From assembly GCA_030323885.1 (NCBI GenBank), contig CM059198.1, positions 9,012,086 to 9,076,085 on the forward strand: 64,000 nt of DNA, read 5' to 3'. This DNA comes from Branchipolynoe longqiensis. Its lineage: Eukaryota; Annelida; Polychaeta; Phyllodocida; Polynoidae. The notes beneath the pieces were generated by a model. It was given only the letters and a program-made list of their open reading frames with translations. It did no database searches and was not told the DNA's origin. Shown piece after piece: positions 9,985 to 19,501 of the stretch (its first letter is position 1; every line of letters starts with the position of its first letter). The translations under genes and the position numbers were made by a program.

Positions 9985-10250
9985 ACAGCTCCATATACGC
10001 GGTATGCGGCATAGATTTCGCAGCGATTTTCGGTATTTCTACAAATTTGTGAAGGAAAGTCAAAGTTCCTGTTGTTTCCTACGTCAAATGGATCAACATT
10101 CACATTAGCACCGATCGGTCCTGATAGCGATCCACTTGCCGCATTCGAATTCACATTCTGACATATGGAAGCACGCTTGTGTGGTTATATGCTTTTCTAT
10201 TGTTTGCCGCATTCGCATACCACATGTCAAACTATACCATATGTAAGTCT
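9985..10250. mobile_element. foldback element theta, copy 2 (diverged)
   Basis: Matches the reverse complement of 57829-58150 (TTTGTGAAGGAAAGTCAAAG, CACCGATCGGTC, GATCCACTTGCCGCATTCG). It contains repeated GCATTCG/CGAATGC-type words. Confidence 0.65.
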
Positions 10251-10319
10251 TTGAATGTTTGATATTGTTATTTCAGCTGATTTGGGCTAGCTGCATATAT
10301 TGTAAATAACTGTATTGTC

Positions 10320-10395
10320 ACATGGCTGGAAGACCAGTGCCATGGCGCTGACAAAAGACTTTATTCAATGAATAAACTATATTTACAACAAAAAA
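10320..10395 (+). repeat. dispersed repeat Z, copy 1
   Basis: ATGGCTGGAAGACCAGTGCC and GCGCTGACAAAAGAC, then TTATTCAATGAATAAAC and an A run. Similar units lie at 12312-12375 (reverse), 16573 and 16790. This looks like the 3' end of an unidentified retroposon. Confidence 0.5.
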
Positions 10396-10507
10396 AAAAT
10401 GGAATCTTCGCTTAAGCCAGATAATCCTTCCCCAAATAGAACAATGCGTTGTGTGCCAGAAAGAAAAGTTCATCTCACAAACTGTAATGGTGAGTCACTT
10501 GGCAGAG

Positions 10508-10832
10508 TTGGTTGGAGTTTTACATCCTGGCAACGTCTAAGGTCATATCAGGATGGGTATCCACTTGTGACAGTGCACACTCATGGTGCCTTTATAGTGC
10601 TGCCCAACTGGGAGACCTGGCCACCAGCATAATGGCCCGATATCCCACTCAGTCACATTATCCTGACACGGAACCAACCAGTACTTGTCCTGTCCTAATA
10701 ATCCCAAGCGCCAGGCTAGGAAGCGACAAGTATCACATTTTAAGTCATTGGTTTGATTTAATCGAGAATGGAACTCCCAACGTCTCACATGGGAAGCCTG
10801 CGCTCTACCTATTCAGCCACCGCGTCTAGTTC
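10508..10832 (-). mobile_element. SINE-A copy, reverse, full length
   Basis: Tail GGAGTTTTACATCCTGGCAA to reversed head CATTCAGCCACCGCGTCTAG. Confidence 0.85.
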
Positions 10833-10981
10833 ATCACCAAGGAGGACAATGCGTTGTATGCTAGAACTTAGAAGGAAAACTTCATCTTTTGTTGTTGTTG
10901 GTAAAACAGTTTATTCCTAGTATGCGGTAGCCTGCACTGATCTATCAGGCATGGAGCCACATAAATAAAAGGTTCACCCCT

Positions 10982-11495
10982 AAAGCCCCAGTCACACCTA
11001 CCCGGACGAGCCCCGGATTTTGAGCCGGACCACTCTCAGACCAATTGCCCGGACTGTCCAGGACCGCCCCGGATAAAATGACTGTTTTCATAGTTTTTTG
11101 CCTCGCTGTCACACCTTCCCGGACCAGAGGCCGGATCGCCCCGGACCACCCCCGGACTCCCTGGTGTAGCCACGGAGTACTCCTGGACTTGAAGTGGACT
11201 TGCTCTGTGGCTAATCCGTGCTGATCCGGGTCTTATCCGGGCAGTCCGGGAGTTGTCCGTGGCTATCTCGGGGCTAATCCGGGTTAAACCGTGTCCCCGG
11301 ATGGTATACAGACTACCCCCGGATCATCCCGGACGATGCCGGATCGCCCCGGATGTTTTAAACATTTTAAAACATCCGGGGCAGAGCCCGGACGAGCCAC
11401 AGATCAGGCCGGATCGCCACAGACCACCACAGACAACCCCAGATGACGGTCCGGGACTCGTCCGGCCCCTAATCCGGGTAGGTGTGACTGGGGCT
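10982..11495. mobile_element. foldback element gamma, copy 1 (word CCGGA/TCCGG)
   Basis: Ends AAGCCCCAGTCACACCTACC and GGTAGGTGTGACTGGGGCT are inverted. The interior has dozens of CCCCGGA, TCCGGG and GATCCGG words on both strands, with a central AT-rich palindromic patch GTTTTAAACATTTTAAAACA. Confidence 0.85.
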
Positions 11496-11523
11496 GTACT
11501 GCTGCAGTAGCTACAGGAAGGGG

Positions 11524-11572
11524 TGAAATAGCGAAATGGTAGACAGGAAGTGTGGACACTTATTTGTCTCAA
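11524..11572 (-). mobile_element. L2/CR1-like LINE 3' end, very short copy
   Basis: GAAATAGCGAAATGGTAGAC and AGGAAGTGTGGACACTTATT match the 3' untranslated end of the LINE fragment at 52967-53177. Strand follows from that copy's coding direction. Confidence 0.65.
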
Positions 11573-11867
11573 ACTGTGAAGAACAAACAACCCTATGTAA
11601 AAGCTGGCGAAAAATTGCATACTATGATTCTCAAAGAAACAGAGAATTTGCGTGTATTGGGGGGTGGGGGGGGGGGGGAGGGGGGGAAGTAGCACGGGGA
11701 GGTAGTCACACATAGTGACTAAAAACAGGTGGCGCAACCTGGTGGCCAAACAAGATACTCACAGATACATCCCATCTGGTCATGGTCAAGGTCAAGGTCA
11801 AGCATCCGGAGACTTTTGCTCCTCCCCCATCCCCTTGTTTCCTTTGTTTAGAAGGCGGATACTTTTG

Positions 11868-12175
11868 TTGGTTGTTGGAGGTTTATGTCCTGGCAACATC
11901 TAAGGTCATATCAGGATGCCTACAGACTTGTGACAATGTACACTCATGGTGACTTTATAGTGCTGTCCCACTGGGAAATCAGGCCACCAGCACCATGACC
12001 TGATAGTCCACTCAGTCACATTATCCTGACACTGAGCCAACCAGTTCTTGCAGTTGTCCTGTCCTATTAATGCCGACCGCCAAGCTAGGAAGCAACAAGT
12101 TTCAATTTAGTAAGTCATTGGTTTGACTTGACTGGGAATAAAACTCCCGATTTCCCGCACATGTCTAATTGCGAG
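11868..12175 (-). mobile_element. SINE-A copy, reverse
   Basis: Tail GGAGGTTTATGTCCTGGCAA through CTGTCCCACTGGGAAATCAG to CATTGGTTTGACTTGACTGG. The head is degraded. Confidence 0.8.
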
Positions 12176-12311
12176 GTGGATCTTTCTAAAACTAATTCAA
12201 TAATATTCACAATTCCTGATTTAATGAATATGTGGTTTTCGTACCCCCCCCCCCCTTCCCCTCCCCTCGAGAGCATAATGTGCCTAAAGCATTGTTTTTT
12301 AATTTTTTATA

Positions 12312-12375
12312 CTAAATGTATTTTATTCAGCGAATAATGTCTTATGTCAGCGCCAGAGCACTGGTCTTCCGGCCG
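12312..12375 (-). repeat. dispersed repeat Z, reverse copy
   Basis: TTTTATTCAGCGAATAATGT and GTCAGCGCCAGAGCACTGGT are the reverse of the 10320 unit. Confidence 0.5.
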
Positions 12376-12903
12376 TTCATTACAATTTGTTGGTACATAA
12401 ATGACAATATCAGTTGCAATAATAACCACATGAAAATAACCACCTGTTCGATAATAGAAGCATAATATAAATTGACTATTCATCGTAATAGTAACTGCAT
12501 GCAATTCCAGTTCAACATATGCATTATGCACTTGGTGAGCATCCATCAATAAATGTAGATGATTCAAGAATTGTCTTTAATTTTAAACACTTCTTTCTTC
12601 CTTTGCTTTCTCTCTTCTTTTTTCAAAAAGATATAACATATCTCCAATACACATATATATATATTATATTGTAAATATGCAAATCAGTGGATCCAATCAC
12701 CAATACCAAATGCGAGAAACCTGCCCATTTCTTAATCCGATCACAAGTTAGCTGTGGCTCTTGCAGGGAACAGCAATACAAAGTGCCAGATTTATCAACA
12801 ATGTTGGAATCTAATGAATTTTCGGGTGTTCTGGGAATCAGGAGAGACATGTGTCAGAGGGGGAGAGGGGGCGATGGCCTAAGCATTGAGAATGCTAAGT
12901 GAA

Positions 12904-13576
12904 TTACAGTTATATAATCCGTTGGTTTTGAATTTCTGAGATAAATACATCAAATGGATCATGTTAATCTAGTTCACTTTAGTTTGAAATAACTTTTTTT
13001 TCAATAAATTTTAAATGGCTAACTATGGAGATGCCTGAAGTGATGACATGACCAATTAATCTTTGGCAAGCATTTGATCGAATTAGCTTAGTATTATTCC
13101 TTGTCTATGCAGCAACAAATGTTTAATAAATATACCAGTATTTAAAGTTGCATAGTCCGATGGTTTTGAGTTTCTGAAATTTTCTGAGATAAATACATTA
13201 GGTTGATCGTTATTATGTACCTTACTTTAGCTTGAAGTAACTTTTATTTTAAGTGGCTAACCATTGAGATATTTGAAGTGGAACCATGCAAAATTAATTT
13301 TGGCAAGCTTGTCAAAACTCTGACCCCATAGGCTTCTGCAGTAACGGGTTCTATTCAATTGCCTCTGTATTCCCTTCTGTGTGGCGACAAATGTTTAATA
13401 AGTGCACCAGTATCTAAGTTAGATATGTAGAATCAAATTTAGGTAATTGTTTTGGTTTTGAAAATTTGATATTTTCATTGGACTATGCAGCTTTAAGCTG
13501 AATACATTGGATCAAATCTAGGTAAGTGCTTCGGCTTTGAACAGTTGATGCTTTGATGGATTATGCAGCTTTAAGT
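12904..13576 (+). mobile_element. M1 MITE with a second M1 nested inside
   Basis: Outer copy 12904-13141 resumes at about 13497-13576 (GAATACATTGGATCAAATCT to GATTATGCAGCTTTAA). The inner full copy at about 13146-13496 is flanked by TTAA on both sides (CAGTATTTAA, GCAGCTTTAA). The inner copy is closer to the consensus, consistent with a later insertion. Confidence 0.8.
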
Positions 13577-13721
13577 TTTCTAACTTCTCTTGATCTAATA
13601 AAAAAATTGTTAAAAGGCCCTTGGATGGTCGGTTTAGATCAGGTGCGCATGCGCAAAGAATACCAATGTTGTGATGTACCACACTACACGAGAACCTCAG
13701 GTAATGTCGTGGACATCATTT

Positions 13722-13862
13722 GGTTTGTTTGTTGGAGTTTTACATCCTAGCAACATCTATCGTCATATCAAGATGGATACCTACTGGTGACAGTGCACAC
13801 TGATGGCGACTTTATAGCGCTGTCCCACTGTGAGACTAACCAGTCCGCTGGTACCATGATCT
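13722..13862 (-). mobile_element. SINE-A fragment, reverse
   Basis: GGAGTTTTACATCCTAGCAA to CTGTCCCACTGTGAGACTAA only; the rest is absent. Confidence 0.75.
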
Positions 13863-13963
13863 GAAGTAAAATATTCTGATATTCAGCATAGGGGGGAATG
13901 CAAATGTTGTTACTGATCGGTGAATGTGACCAGGTCCATGTATGTATATATATATATGTATGG

Positions 13964-14355
13964 GTTGGTGGTGCCTGAGTGGGATGTAAATAGACATAGT
14001 GGTGCTGTCAGGTCTGGGCGTGATTGCACTCAGGGCCTACCCCCTCTGCTGGGATAGTGATCACCACACTCAAAGGTCAAGGTTGGTGGTGGCCATGGGG
14101 CCATACAGCTTGGTGGTGGTGGGCAGACCACTGGTATCCATGGGGACAGGGAATGCTGGATCCCTATTGGTAGGGGCAAGAATGCTTGTTTTCCATCGGG
14201 GGAAAGGGGTGGGGTGATACTCTACAATGAACCCATGTAACCATATAAATAATAAACCAGAGGGCTGGACTCTCTCTTCTTCTGTACACTTTATACTCTT
14301 CCTTTCTCTTTGTCTGTATTGATTTCACCATAGTCTGGCTACACAGACACAGATT
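13964..14355 (+). repeat. LTR-like repeat Q, copy 1
   Basis: Aligns with 26697-27100: GTGCACTC-like start, GGTCAAGGTTGGTGGTGGCC, GGCAGACCACTGGT, then ATAAATAATAAACCA (polyadenylation-like) and GGACTCTCT plus a pyrimidine-rich end. The layout suggests a solo LTR, but no clear target duplication is visible. Confidence 0.5.
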
Positions 14356-14368
14356 CGAGCATTAGCTT

Positions 14369-14570
14369 TTACAGTGATATCCCACTCAGTCACATTATCC
14401 TGACACTTAGCTACCTGGTCCTTGCCCTATCCTAGTAATGTCGAGCGCCAGGTTAGGTAGCGACAAGTATCAATTTTGTAAGTCATTGATTTGACTTGAC
14501 CGGGATTCAAACTCCGGATCTTACACATAGGAAGCCAGCGCTCTACTCATTCAGCCACCACGTCTGATCA
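14369..14570 (-). mobile_element. SINE-A fragment, reverse, head present
   Basis: ATATCCCACTCAGTCACATT to TCATTCAGCCACCACGTCTG. The tail part is missing. Confidence 0.75.
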
Positions 14571-14865
14571 ACCATATTCTAGGATGTCCAGTGTCAAGGA
14601 AACCAGTGATGAATTAGTAAATGCTTTTGTTCTTTCTTCTATTCTTTCCCCCTTTGTTTGATGTTTTCAAAATAATAAATGTCCCACCTGGAAGGCGTCC
14701 ATTGTTAGGTTAGGTCATCACATCCGGTCGGAAGAAATTCAACAGACAAAGGACATTAAATAAAAAACTAACTAAAACACCACCTACATTATATATATAC
14801 ACTTAATGCATGGTCCTGACTAGATAAAAGATTCACCCTGTACTTGTAGTACACGGGTGAATGAC

Positions 14866-14942
14866 ATCATCATCATGCTGTCGGTCGTGATGCGACAAAG
14901 ACTGCTTTCATTAATTGACTGTCGCTCTCCATTTAGCTCTCT
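14866..14942 (-). mobile_element. 77-bp ATG-tailed LINE end with 15-bp target duplication
   Basis: ATCATCATCATGCTGTCGGT to CTCTCCATTTAGCTCTCT is the 3' end of the LINE family at 48873-49676. The flanks ACACGGGTGAATGAC (14851-14865) and ACACGGGTGAACGAC (14943-14957) form a 15-bp duplication with one mismatch. The tail abuts the left flank, as expected for minus-strand insertion. Confidence 0.9.
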
Positions 14943-14992
14943 ACACGGGTGAACGACAACGTAGTCTAAATACTGGCGAAAATAGCTTTAGT

Positions 14993-15169
14993 ATGGAACA
15001 GGAAGTAGAATGCTTGGTTCCAATATCAAATGGCTACTTATATTGGCACAGATTTGGTGAAATGGGAGAGAATGCAAAAAGACAATGTGGGGGTGATAGA
15101 ACGCTGCCGATTTCACTTTTAAATTTGATTAAACTAGATGTTTTATTATATTTTCCAACTCAAAGGTAG
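14993..15169 (+). CDS. 58-aa ORF inside Mutator-like copy 1
   Basis: Starts at the Met of FSMEQEVEC, contains HRFGEMGENAKRQCGG and ends LLYFPTQR then TAG. The copies at 33121-33297 and 45277-45453 have exactly the same length with no indel or stop. The frame is also open upstream into the element end (GERQRSLNTGENSF). I do not recognise the product: no signal peptide, membrane segment or known domain. Codon differences from copy 2 are mostly replacement (about 15 replacement to 5 silent by hand count), which argues against protein-level constraint. It may be a captured gene fragment or simply a remnant of an autonomous parent. Confidence 0.35.
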   Translation: MEQEVECLVPISNGYLYWHRFGEMGENAKRQCGGDRTLPISLLNLIKLDVLLYFPTQR

Positions 15170-15422
15170 TGGGGAAATATTAAGACATATATAAAGAATA
15201 AGTATTGCTTTTTAGATTGTGGATTTAGGCTCTCATTTCATTTCCCCGCTTTTTCGACAGCTTTTATATATGGCTGGTATTCACCCGTGTATTGCGAGTA
15301 CAGGATGAATCCTTTATCTAGGTCCTGACCAGATATACCAGAAACACTAAATTAACTGAATGTAACACCAATATTTTGCCACATTAAAATTATTCTTGTA
15401 ATTAAATAGTGTAAATGGCCAA

Positions 15423-15705
15423 AGTTAATTAAAGCTGCATAGTCCGATGAAAAAATCAAATTTTCAAAACCAAAAGAATTATCTAGATTTGATTTGACAC
15501 ATTTAACTTAGAATATAGGGCACTTATCAGACATTTGTCATCACATAGAAGAGAACACTGAGTCAATCTTTACTGAACCTGTTGCTGCATCGAAGTATGG
15601 TGTCAGAGTTTTGGCATGCCTGCCAAATTAAAATTTGCATACTTGCACTTCAAATATCTCAAAGGTTAGCCATTTAAAATCAGGGTTACTTCAAACTAAA
15701 GTAAT
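15423..15705 (-). mobile_element. M1 MITE, reverse, truncated at SINE-D fragment
   Basis: TTAAAGCTGCATAGTCCGAT start; it runs to TACTTCAAACTAAAGTAATG, then breaks. Confidence 0.85.
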
Positions 15706-15782
15706 GATTGCAAATGGGTCCACTGACCTGGATTGATGGGATGGCCGACACCTTCATGGGTGGCCACTCTACCGCCTCAGCT
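15706..15782 (-). mobile_element. SINE-D head fragment, reverse
   Basis: TTGCAAATGGGTCCACTGAC and CACCTTCATGGGTGGCCACT, TACCGCCTCAGCTAC match the reversed SINE-D head. Confidence 0.7.
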
Positions 15783-16120
15783 ACAGCCCCCTCACCCTCA
15801 ACAATCAAATTAATATACTTATCTGAGAAAAGATTACAGAAATTCAAAACCATTTCCCCCGCCACCACCCACCCCAATGGGCCCCCTCCCCTGCCACCAC
15901 CCTTAACCATCATGAACAAACCATCAACACACCAAACATCCTACACAACTATCAACCTGTTTAAACACATTGAACATTATATAAGACAGACAAAATGTCT
16001 TATCAACTATAAACTTACCTTGTTTTATAAAAGAAAAAATGTAACCCCCCAACGATTGTTTGAGTTGCCCCGAGTATACACTTTCTACTTGGTGCTGCTC
16101 CCCATTTTTGCATGAACTAC

Positions 16121-16203
16121 AGTGACTGGTGCTGTACATTATACAGCAGGAGCCACTCTCTTAATCTTACAGGATCGGTGCTGTAACTAATACAGCACCG
16201 ATC
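16121..16203 (+). repeat. two adjacent GGTGCTGTA hairpins
   Basis: GATCGGTGCTGTA, loop ACTAA, TACAGCACCGATC is a perfect 13-bp stem (16173-16203). Just upstream, GGTGCTGTACATTATACAGC forms a related shorter stem. Confidence 0.75.
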
Positions 16204-16239
16204 AAACTTAGATTATTATTATTATTATTTTTTGTGTGT

Positions 16240-16552
16240 GTGGTCCATTAGTTGTTTAAGCAGGGGAAATTGCAGTCATAGATGACTGCTCTTCCTCATT
16301 CCACTGCTGGTCAATAGAAAGCCCGAGCCTACACTTTTACTGACCCAAGGGCTTTTTAACCTCCCACACCACATAGATGTGGTATGAGAGCAACCGGCCT
16401 TTGATGACACTGTAAGTTATACACAGCGGTGGAAATCCAAATTGGCAGAGCTGGGGGCATGGGGAATCGAACCGCCGACCCTTAGATTAGGAGTCTGACC
16501 TAGAAAAAAGTCAGACACTCTAACCACTCTGCCACAGAGAACGCCACTTAGA
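16240..16552 (-). mobile_element. SINE-B copy, reverse, full length
   Basis: Tail CATTAGTTGTTTAAGCAGGG and CTTCCTCATTCCACTGCT, middle CGAGCCTACACTTTTACTGA, reversed head GAATCGAACCGCCGACCC (B box) to CTAACCACTCTGCCAC (A box). Confidence 0.85.
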
Positions 16553-16572
16553 CTGTCAATTCCAATAGTAAG

Positions 16573-16865
16573 ATGGCTGGAAGATCAGTGCTCCGGCGCT
16601 GACAAATGTCATGTTGAGATGAATATAAAAACAATAAAAAAATTTTTTAGACCATGCATACACTGAATGCATGGTCATGACCAGACATACCACACATTCT
16701 GAATTAGCTGAATGTATCAACAATATTTTATTATTTAAAAATTGTTTTTATAATTAAATAGTGTAAATGACCAAAGTAAATTAAACATGGCTGGAGGACC
16801 AGTGTCTTGGTGCTGAAGAAAGATTGTATTCAGATGAATAACAAATGTTTTCCTTAACAAAAAAA
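16573..16865 (+). repeat. repeats Z and R, second locus
   Basis: Z unit ATGGCTGGAAGATCAGTGCT at 16574, R copy 16645-16785 (TGAATGCATGGTCATGACCA on), then Z again at 16788 (ATGGCTGGAGGACCAGTGTC). Confidence 0.6.
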
Positions 16866-17049
16866 TTATACGCAAATGGGACACCACACCGTTCCTAGAA
16901 CCGGGCAGGTATCGTCAGTTTGCTGATGACGTCAGCGTGACGCCGCTGTCATAGGCTTGTGACAGAGACGAATGTAGGTCATGCTTGTTGTGACATCAGA
17001 GTAAGCTGCATCCGTGACATGGTTGAGTCCATCACCAAAAAGCCGTTGT

Positions 17050-17582
17050 AAGAATAGGGCTTGCCGACCGAAATAACGCTAGGTGGCGCTAGTGTAGGCC
17101 TACTACCACACTAGTCCTTACTCTTTATGTAATGTGACTGCCTGACTATATGATTGTATGCCTTCCTGCCTGTATGACTGCCTACCTGGGTGCTTGACTG
17201 TATGACTGCATGCGTGATTATATGACTGCCTGCCTGACTATATGACTACACACCTGCCTGCGTGCCCGTAGTGTATGACTGCCTGCTCGCCTGCCTGCGT
17301 GACTATATGACTTCCCACCTGCCTGCCTGTATGACTGCCTACCTGCCTGTATGACTGCCTGCCTGTCTGTATGACTGATTCCTGCCTGTATGACGTCCTT
17401 CCTACCTGTGTCTGTTTGCCTACCTACCTGCTTGCCTGTATGTATATAATGTATGTTTGCCTACCTGCCTGCATGACTGCTTGCCTGCATGTATGCCTGC
17501 CTATCTGTTTATTTGCCTCCCTCTCTAACTCCATTCCTGTCTGTCTGTCTCCCCTCCACCCACTCCTTCTATCCTTCCATTC

Positions 17583-17583
<1 letters not shown>
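17050..17583 (+). repeat. tetranucleotide ladder, second locus
   Basis: Header CGAAATAACGCTAGGTGGCG, then GACTGCCTGCC and TATGACTG ladders, as at 2807-3245. The ORF at 17371-17718 is a microsatellite translation. Confidence 0.9.

Positions 17584-17621
<38 letters not shown>
17584..17621 (+). repeat. poly-C run (38 C)
   Basis: Longest homopolymer in the window. It joins the ladder to a SINE-A fragment. Confidence 0.95.
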
Positions 17622-17644
17622 TTTCTGCTTGCAGCACTGTACAA

Positions 17645-17815
17645 AATTGACATTTGTCGCTATCTTGCCCGGCGCTCAGTATCAAGATAATATGACCGGG
17701 TGTGAAATCGGGTCATGATGCCAGTGGCCTGGTCTCTCAGTGGGGCAACACTATAAATTTGCCAGTGTGTACTTTCACAAGTCGGTACCCATCTCGATAT
17801 GACAAGGACTTGAAG
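17645..17815 (+). mobile_element. SINE-A fragment, head missing
   Basis: ACATTTGTCGCTATCTTGCC, TCTCAGTGGGGCAACACTAT, CAAGTCGGTACCCATCTCGA. Confidence 0.75.
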
Positions 17816-17905
17816 GAGTACGGACTGATACAGTGATACTGATAGTACACGAGCGCCACCTAGCGTTATCTCGGCCGGCCGGCAAGCGCTATTGATGCTG
17901 GACCA
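17816..17905 (-). repeat. ladder header, inverted copy
   Basis: GCGCCACCTAGCGTTATCTC then GGCCGGC is the reverse of the header at 17050 and 2807. The ladder locus is therefore partly bracketed by inverted headers. Confidence 0.65.
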
Positions 17906-17929
17906 CTGCTACTACACCTTGCTGGTTTT

Positions 17930-18225
17930 TTGTTTGTTTGTTGTTTTACATCCTAGCAACATCTAAGGTCATATCCGGTCGGGTACAAACTTGTGGTGAC
18001 AGTGCACACTCATGACAACTTTATAGTGCTGCCCCACTGGAAGACCAGGCCGCCAGAACCATGCCCTGACACTGAGCCAACCAGTCCTTGTCCTATCCCA
18101 ATAATGCTGAGTGCCAGGCTAGGAAGCGACAAGTATAAATTTTTAAGTCATTGGTTTGACTCGACCCGGGTTCGAACCCACGACCTACCAACACGGGAGA
18201 TGGACGCCCTAACTGGTAAACACAC
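17930..18225 (-). mobile_element. SINE-A copy, reverse
   Basis: TTGTTTTACATCCTAGCAAC to GGGTTCGAACCCACGACCTA and the reversed anticodon region. A block between CCATG and CCCTGACACTGAGCC is deleted. Confidence 0.85.
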
Positions 18226-18294
18226 CAGTGTGTGACAATAGTGTAGTAGTGTGCACTGACCTCCTTGTTTAGACAATTAGATTTGCAACTCAAT

Positions 18295-18389
18295 TCACCA
18301 GTATCTAAGTTGGATGTGCACAATCAAATCTACAACAAATGTTTTTGTCTTGAAAATCTGATGCTTTCATCAAACTATGAAGTTTTAAA
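18295..18389 (+). mobile_element. M1 MITE 3' fragment
   Basis: CACCAGTATCTAAGTTGGAT to GCTTTCATCAAACTATGAAG. Confidence 0.7.
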
Positions 18390-18471
18390 ACTGGTCGTAC
18401 TGTTCAATCAATAATAGATATTTAGAAAAACCCGACCCCATATATATAACACACTGTGATTTAACTACAGT

Positions 18472-18645
18472 AAAACCTCTCTAAATCGACCGACCTTGGG
18501 ACCGAATTTAAGCGGTCCATTTAGGGAGGTGGTCGGTTTAGGGAGTTAGAATAAGGTTACAATGGTATTGTTGGGATCCAAATAAAGCAATCGATATAGG
18601 GGAGTGGTCGATCTGTGGAGCTGGTCCGTTAGGGAGGTTTTAATG
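18472..18645 (+). mobile_element. M2 pogo-like MITE, full length
   Basis: CAGTAAAACCTCTCTAAATC to TTAGGGAGGTTTTAATGTA. Confidence 0.9.
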
Positions 18646-18672
18646 TATTAAAAAGAATAACCATAAAGCAAC

Positions 18673-19470
18673 TCAATCAATCAATAGTTCCGTCCTCTAG
18701 TCGAGGGTTGGATGCAATGGTTCTCCACTTGTCCCGATGGTGTGCTGTTCTGATAGACTGTGAATAATTCAAGCCTGTCCACTGTGAAATATTTGTAAAC
18801 CATGATGTTCTTGGTCTCCCTCTCCCTCTGCTGCCATTCACCTTCCCTTCCAACAATGTACGGTATATTGAACTCTGACGAATGATGTGGCCAAAATAAA
18901 TAAGTTTCTTTGTCTGTATAGTGGCAAACAAGCTTTTCTTATTTTTAATTTTTCTGAGAACTTCTTTGTTGGTGATCTTCTTTGTCCATGATATTTTCAT
19001 CATCCTTCGATAAGTCCACATCTCAAATGCTGCTAAACGTTTGTACATTTTCTTAGAGATTGTCCATGTCTCAGCCCCATACATTAGAGTAGACCACACA
19101 TAACACTGAAGAATACGCTTCCTTGTTTGTATTAATATCTTACTTGATGTTAACACTCTATACATTTTGGAGAATGTTGTTCGGGCTATTGTTATCCTTC
19201 TTTTAATTTCTTCCTCACATCTCCCATCATTTGTAATCTTTTGTCTGAGATATATGAATTCGGATACTTGTTCTATGTTTGTGCCATCTATGGTTATATT
19301 GATATTTGGTTTATCTGTCTTTTTACTTATAACCATTGTTTTGGTCTTCCTGGCATTCATCTTCATGTTGAATAGTATTCCAGCTTTATTGATTCTATTC
19401 ACAATATCTTGTAGGTTTTTCTCACTGTCTGCTAGTATTACACTGTCATCGGCATATCTAAGATTGAAAA
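18673..19470 (-). pseudogene. RTE-like LINE reverse transcriptase, 5'-truncated
   Basis: The 274-codon frame (18677-19501) carries the catalytic YADD box at residues 16-19, followed by the thumb and C-terminal region: NMKMNARKTKTMVISKK (45-61), YGAETW (141-146), FEMWTYRRM (159-167), FGHIIR (203-208), RGRGRPRTSW (225-234), and HRDKWR (255-260). This order is typical of RTE-type non-LTR retrotransposon polymerases, which copy their RNA at a nicked genomic site. The endonuclease and fingers are missing, so it is dead on arrival. The frame is intact from YADD to the stop, suggesting a fairly recent insertion. The 3' end on the coding strand is ATTGATTGATTGA, where the stop overlaps the simple-repeat tail. 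Residues 1-11 lie beyond a foldback junction and are not part of the original protein. Confidence 0.85.
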
Positions 19471-19482
19471 CAATCTTAGATA
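19455..19482. repeat. 12-bp foldback at the LINE 5' junction
   Basis: TATCTAAGATTG, loop AAAA, CAATCTTAGATA. The right arm is a reversed copy of LINE sequence just inside the truncation point. Confidence 0.8.
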
Positions 19483-19501
19483 AAGCAACTAATATGCACA
19501 T

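Larger units (their letters stand above)
14821..15320 (+). mobile_element. Mutator-like non-autonomous element, copy 1
   Basis: Ends TAGATAAAAGATTCACCCTG and CAGGATGAATCCTTTATCTA are inverted. A perfect 9-bp duplication GGTCCTGAC flanks it (14812-14820, 15321-15329). Nine-base duplications are characteristic of Mutator-type transposons. It contains a 58-codon ORF and a nested 77-bp LINE tail. No transposase is present, so it would need one in trans. Confidence 0.8.
14795..15422 (+). repeat. dispersed repeat R, split by a Mutator-like element
   Basis: Left piece CACTTAATGCATGGTCCTGA (14800-14820) and right piece GGTCCTGACCAGATATACCA to TAATTAAATAGTGTAAATGG together match 16645-16785. The insert is 14821-15320. 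Confidence 0.7.

Noticed and set aside
11324..11749. 141-aa minus-strand ORF
   Set aside because: Half lies in the CCGG-word foldback and half in a G run and LINE tail; no protein similarity.
15708..16115. 135-aa ORF with proline-rich stretch
   Set aside because: Starts in a SINE-D fragment and has low complexity; no domain.
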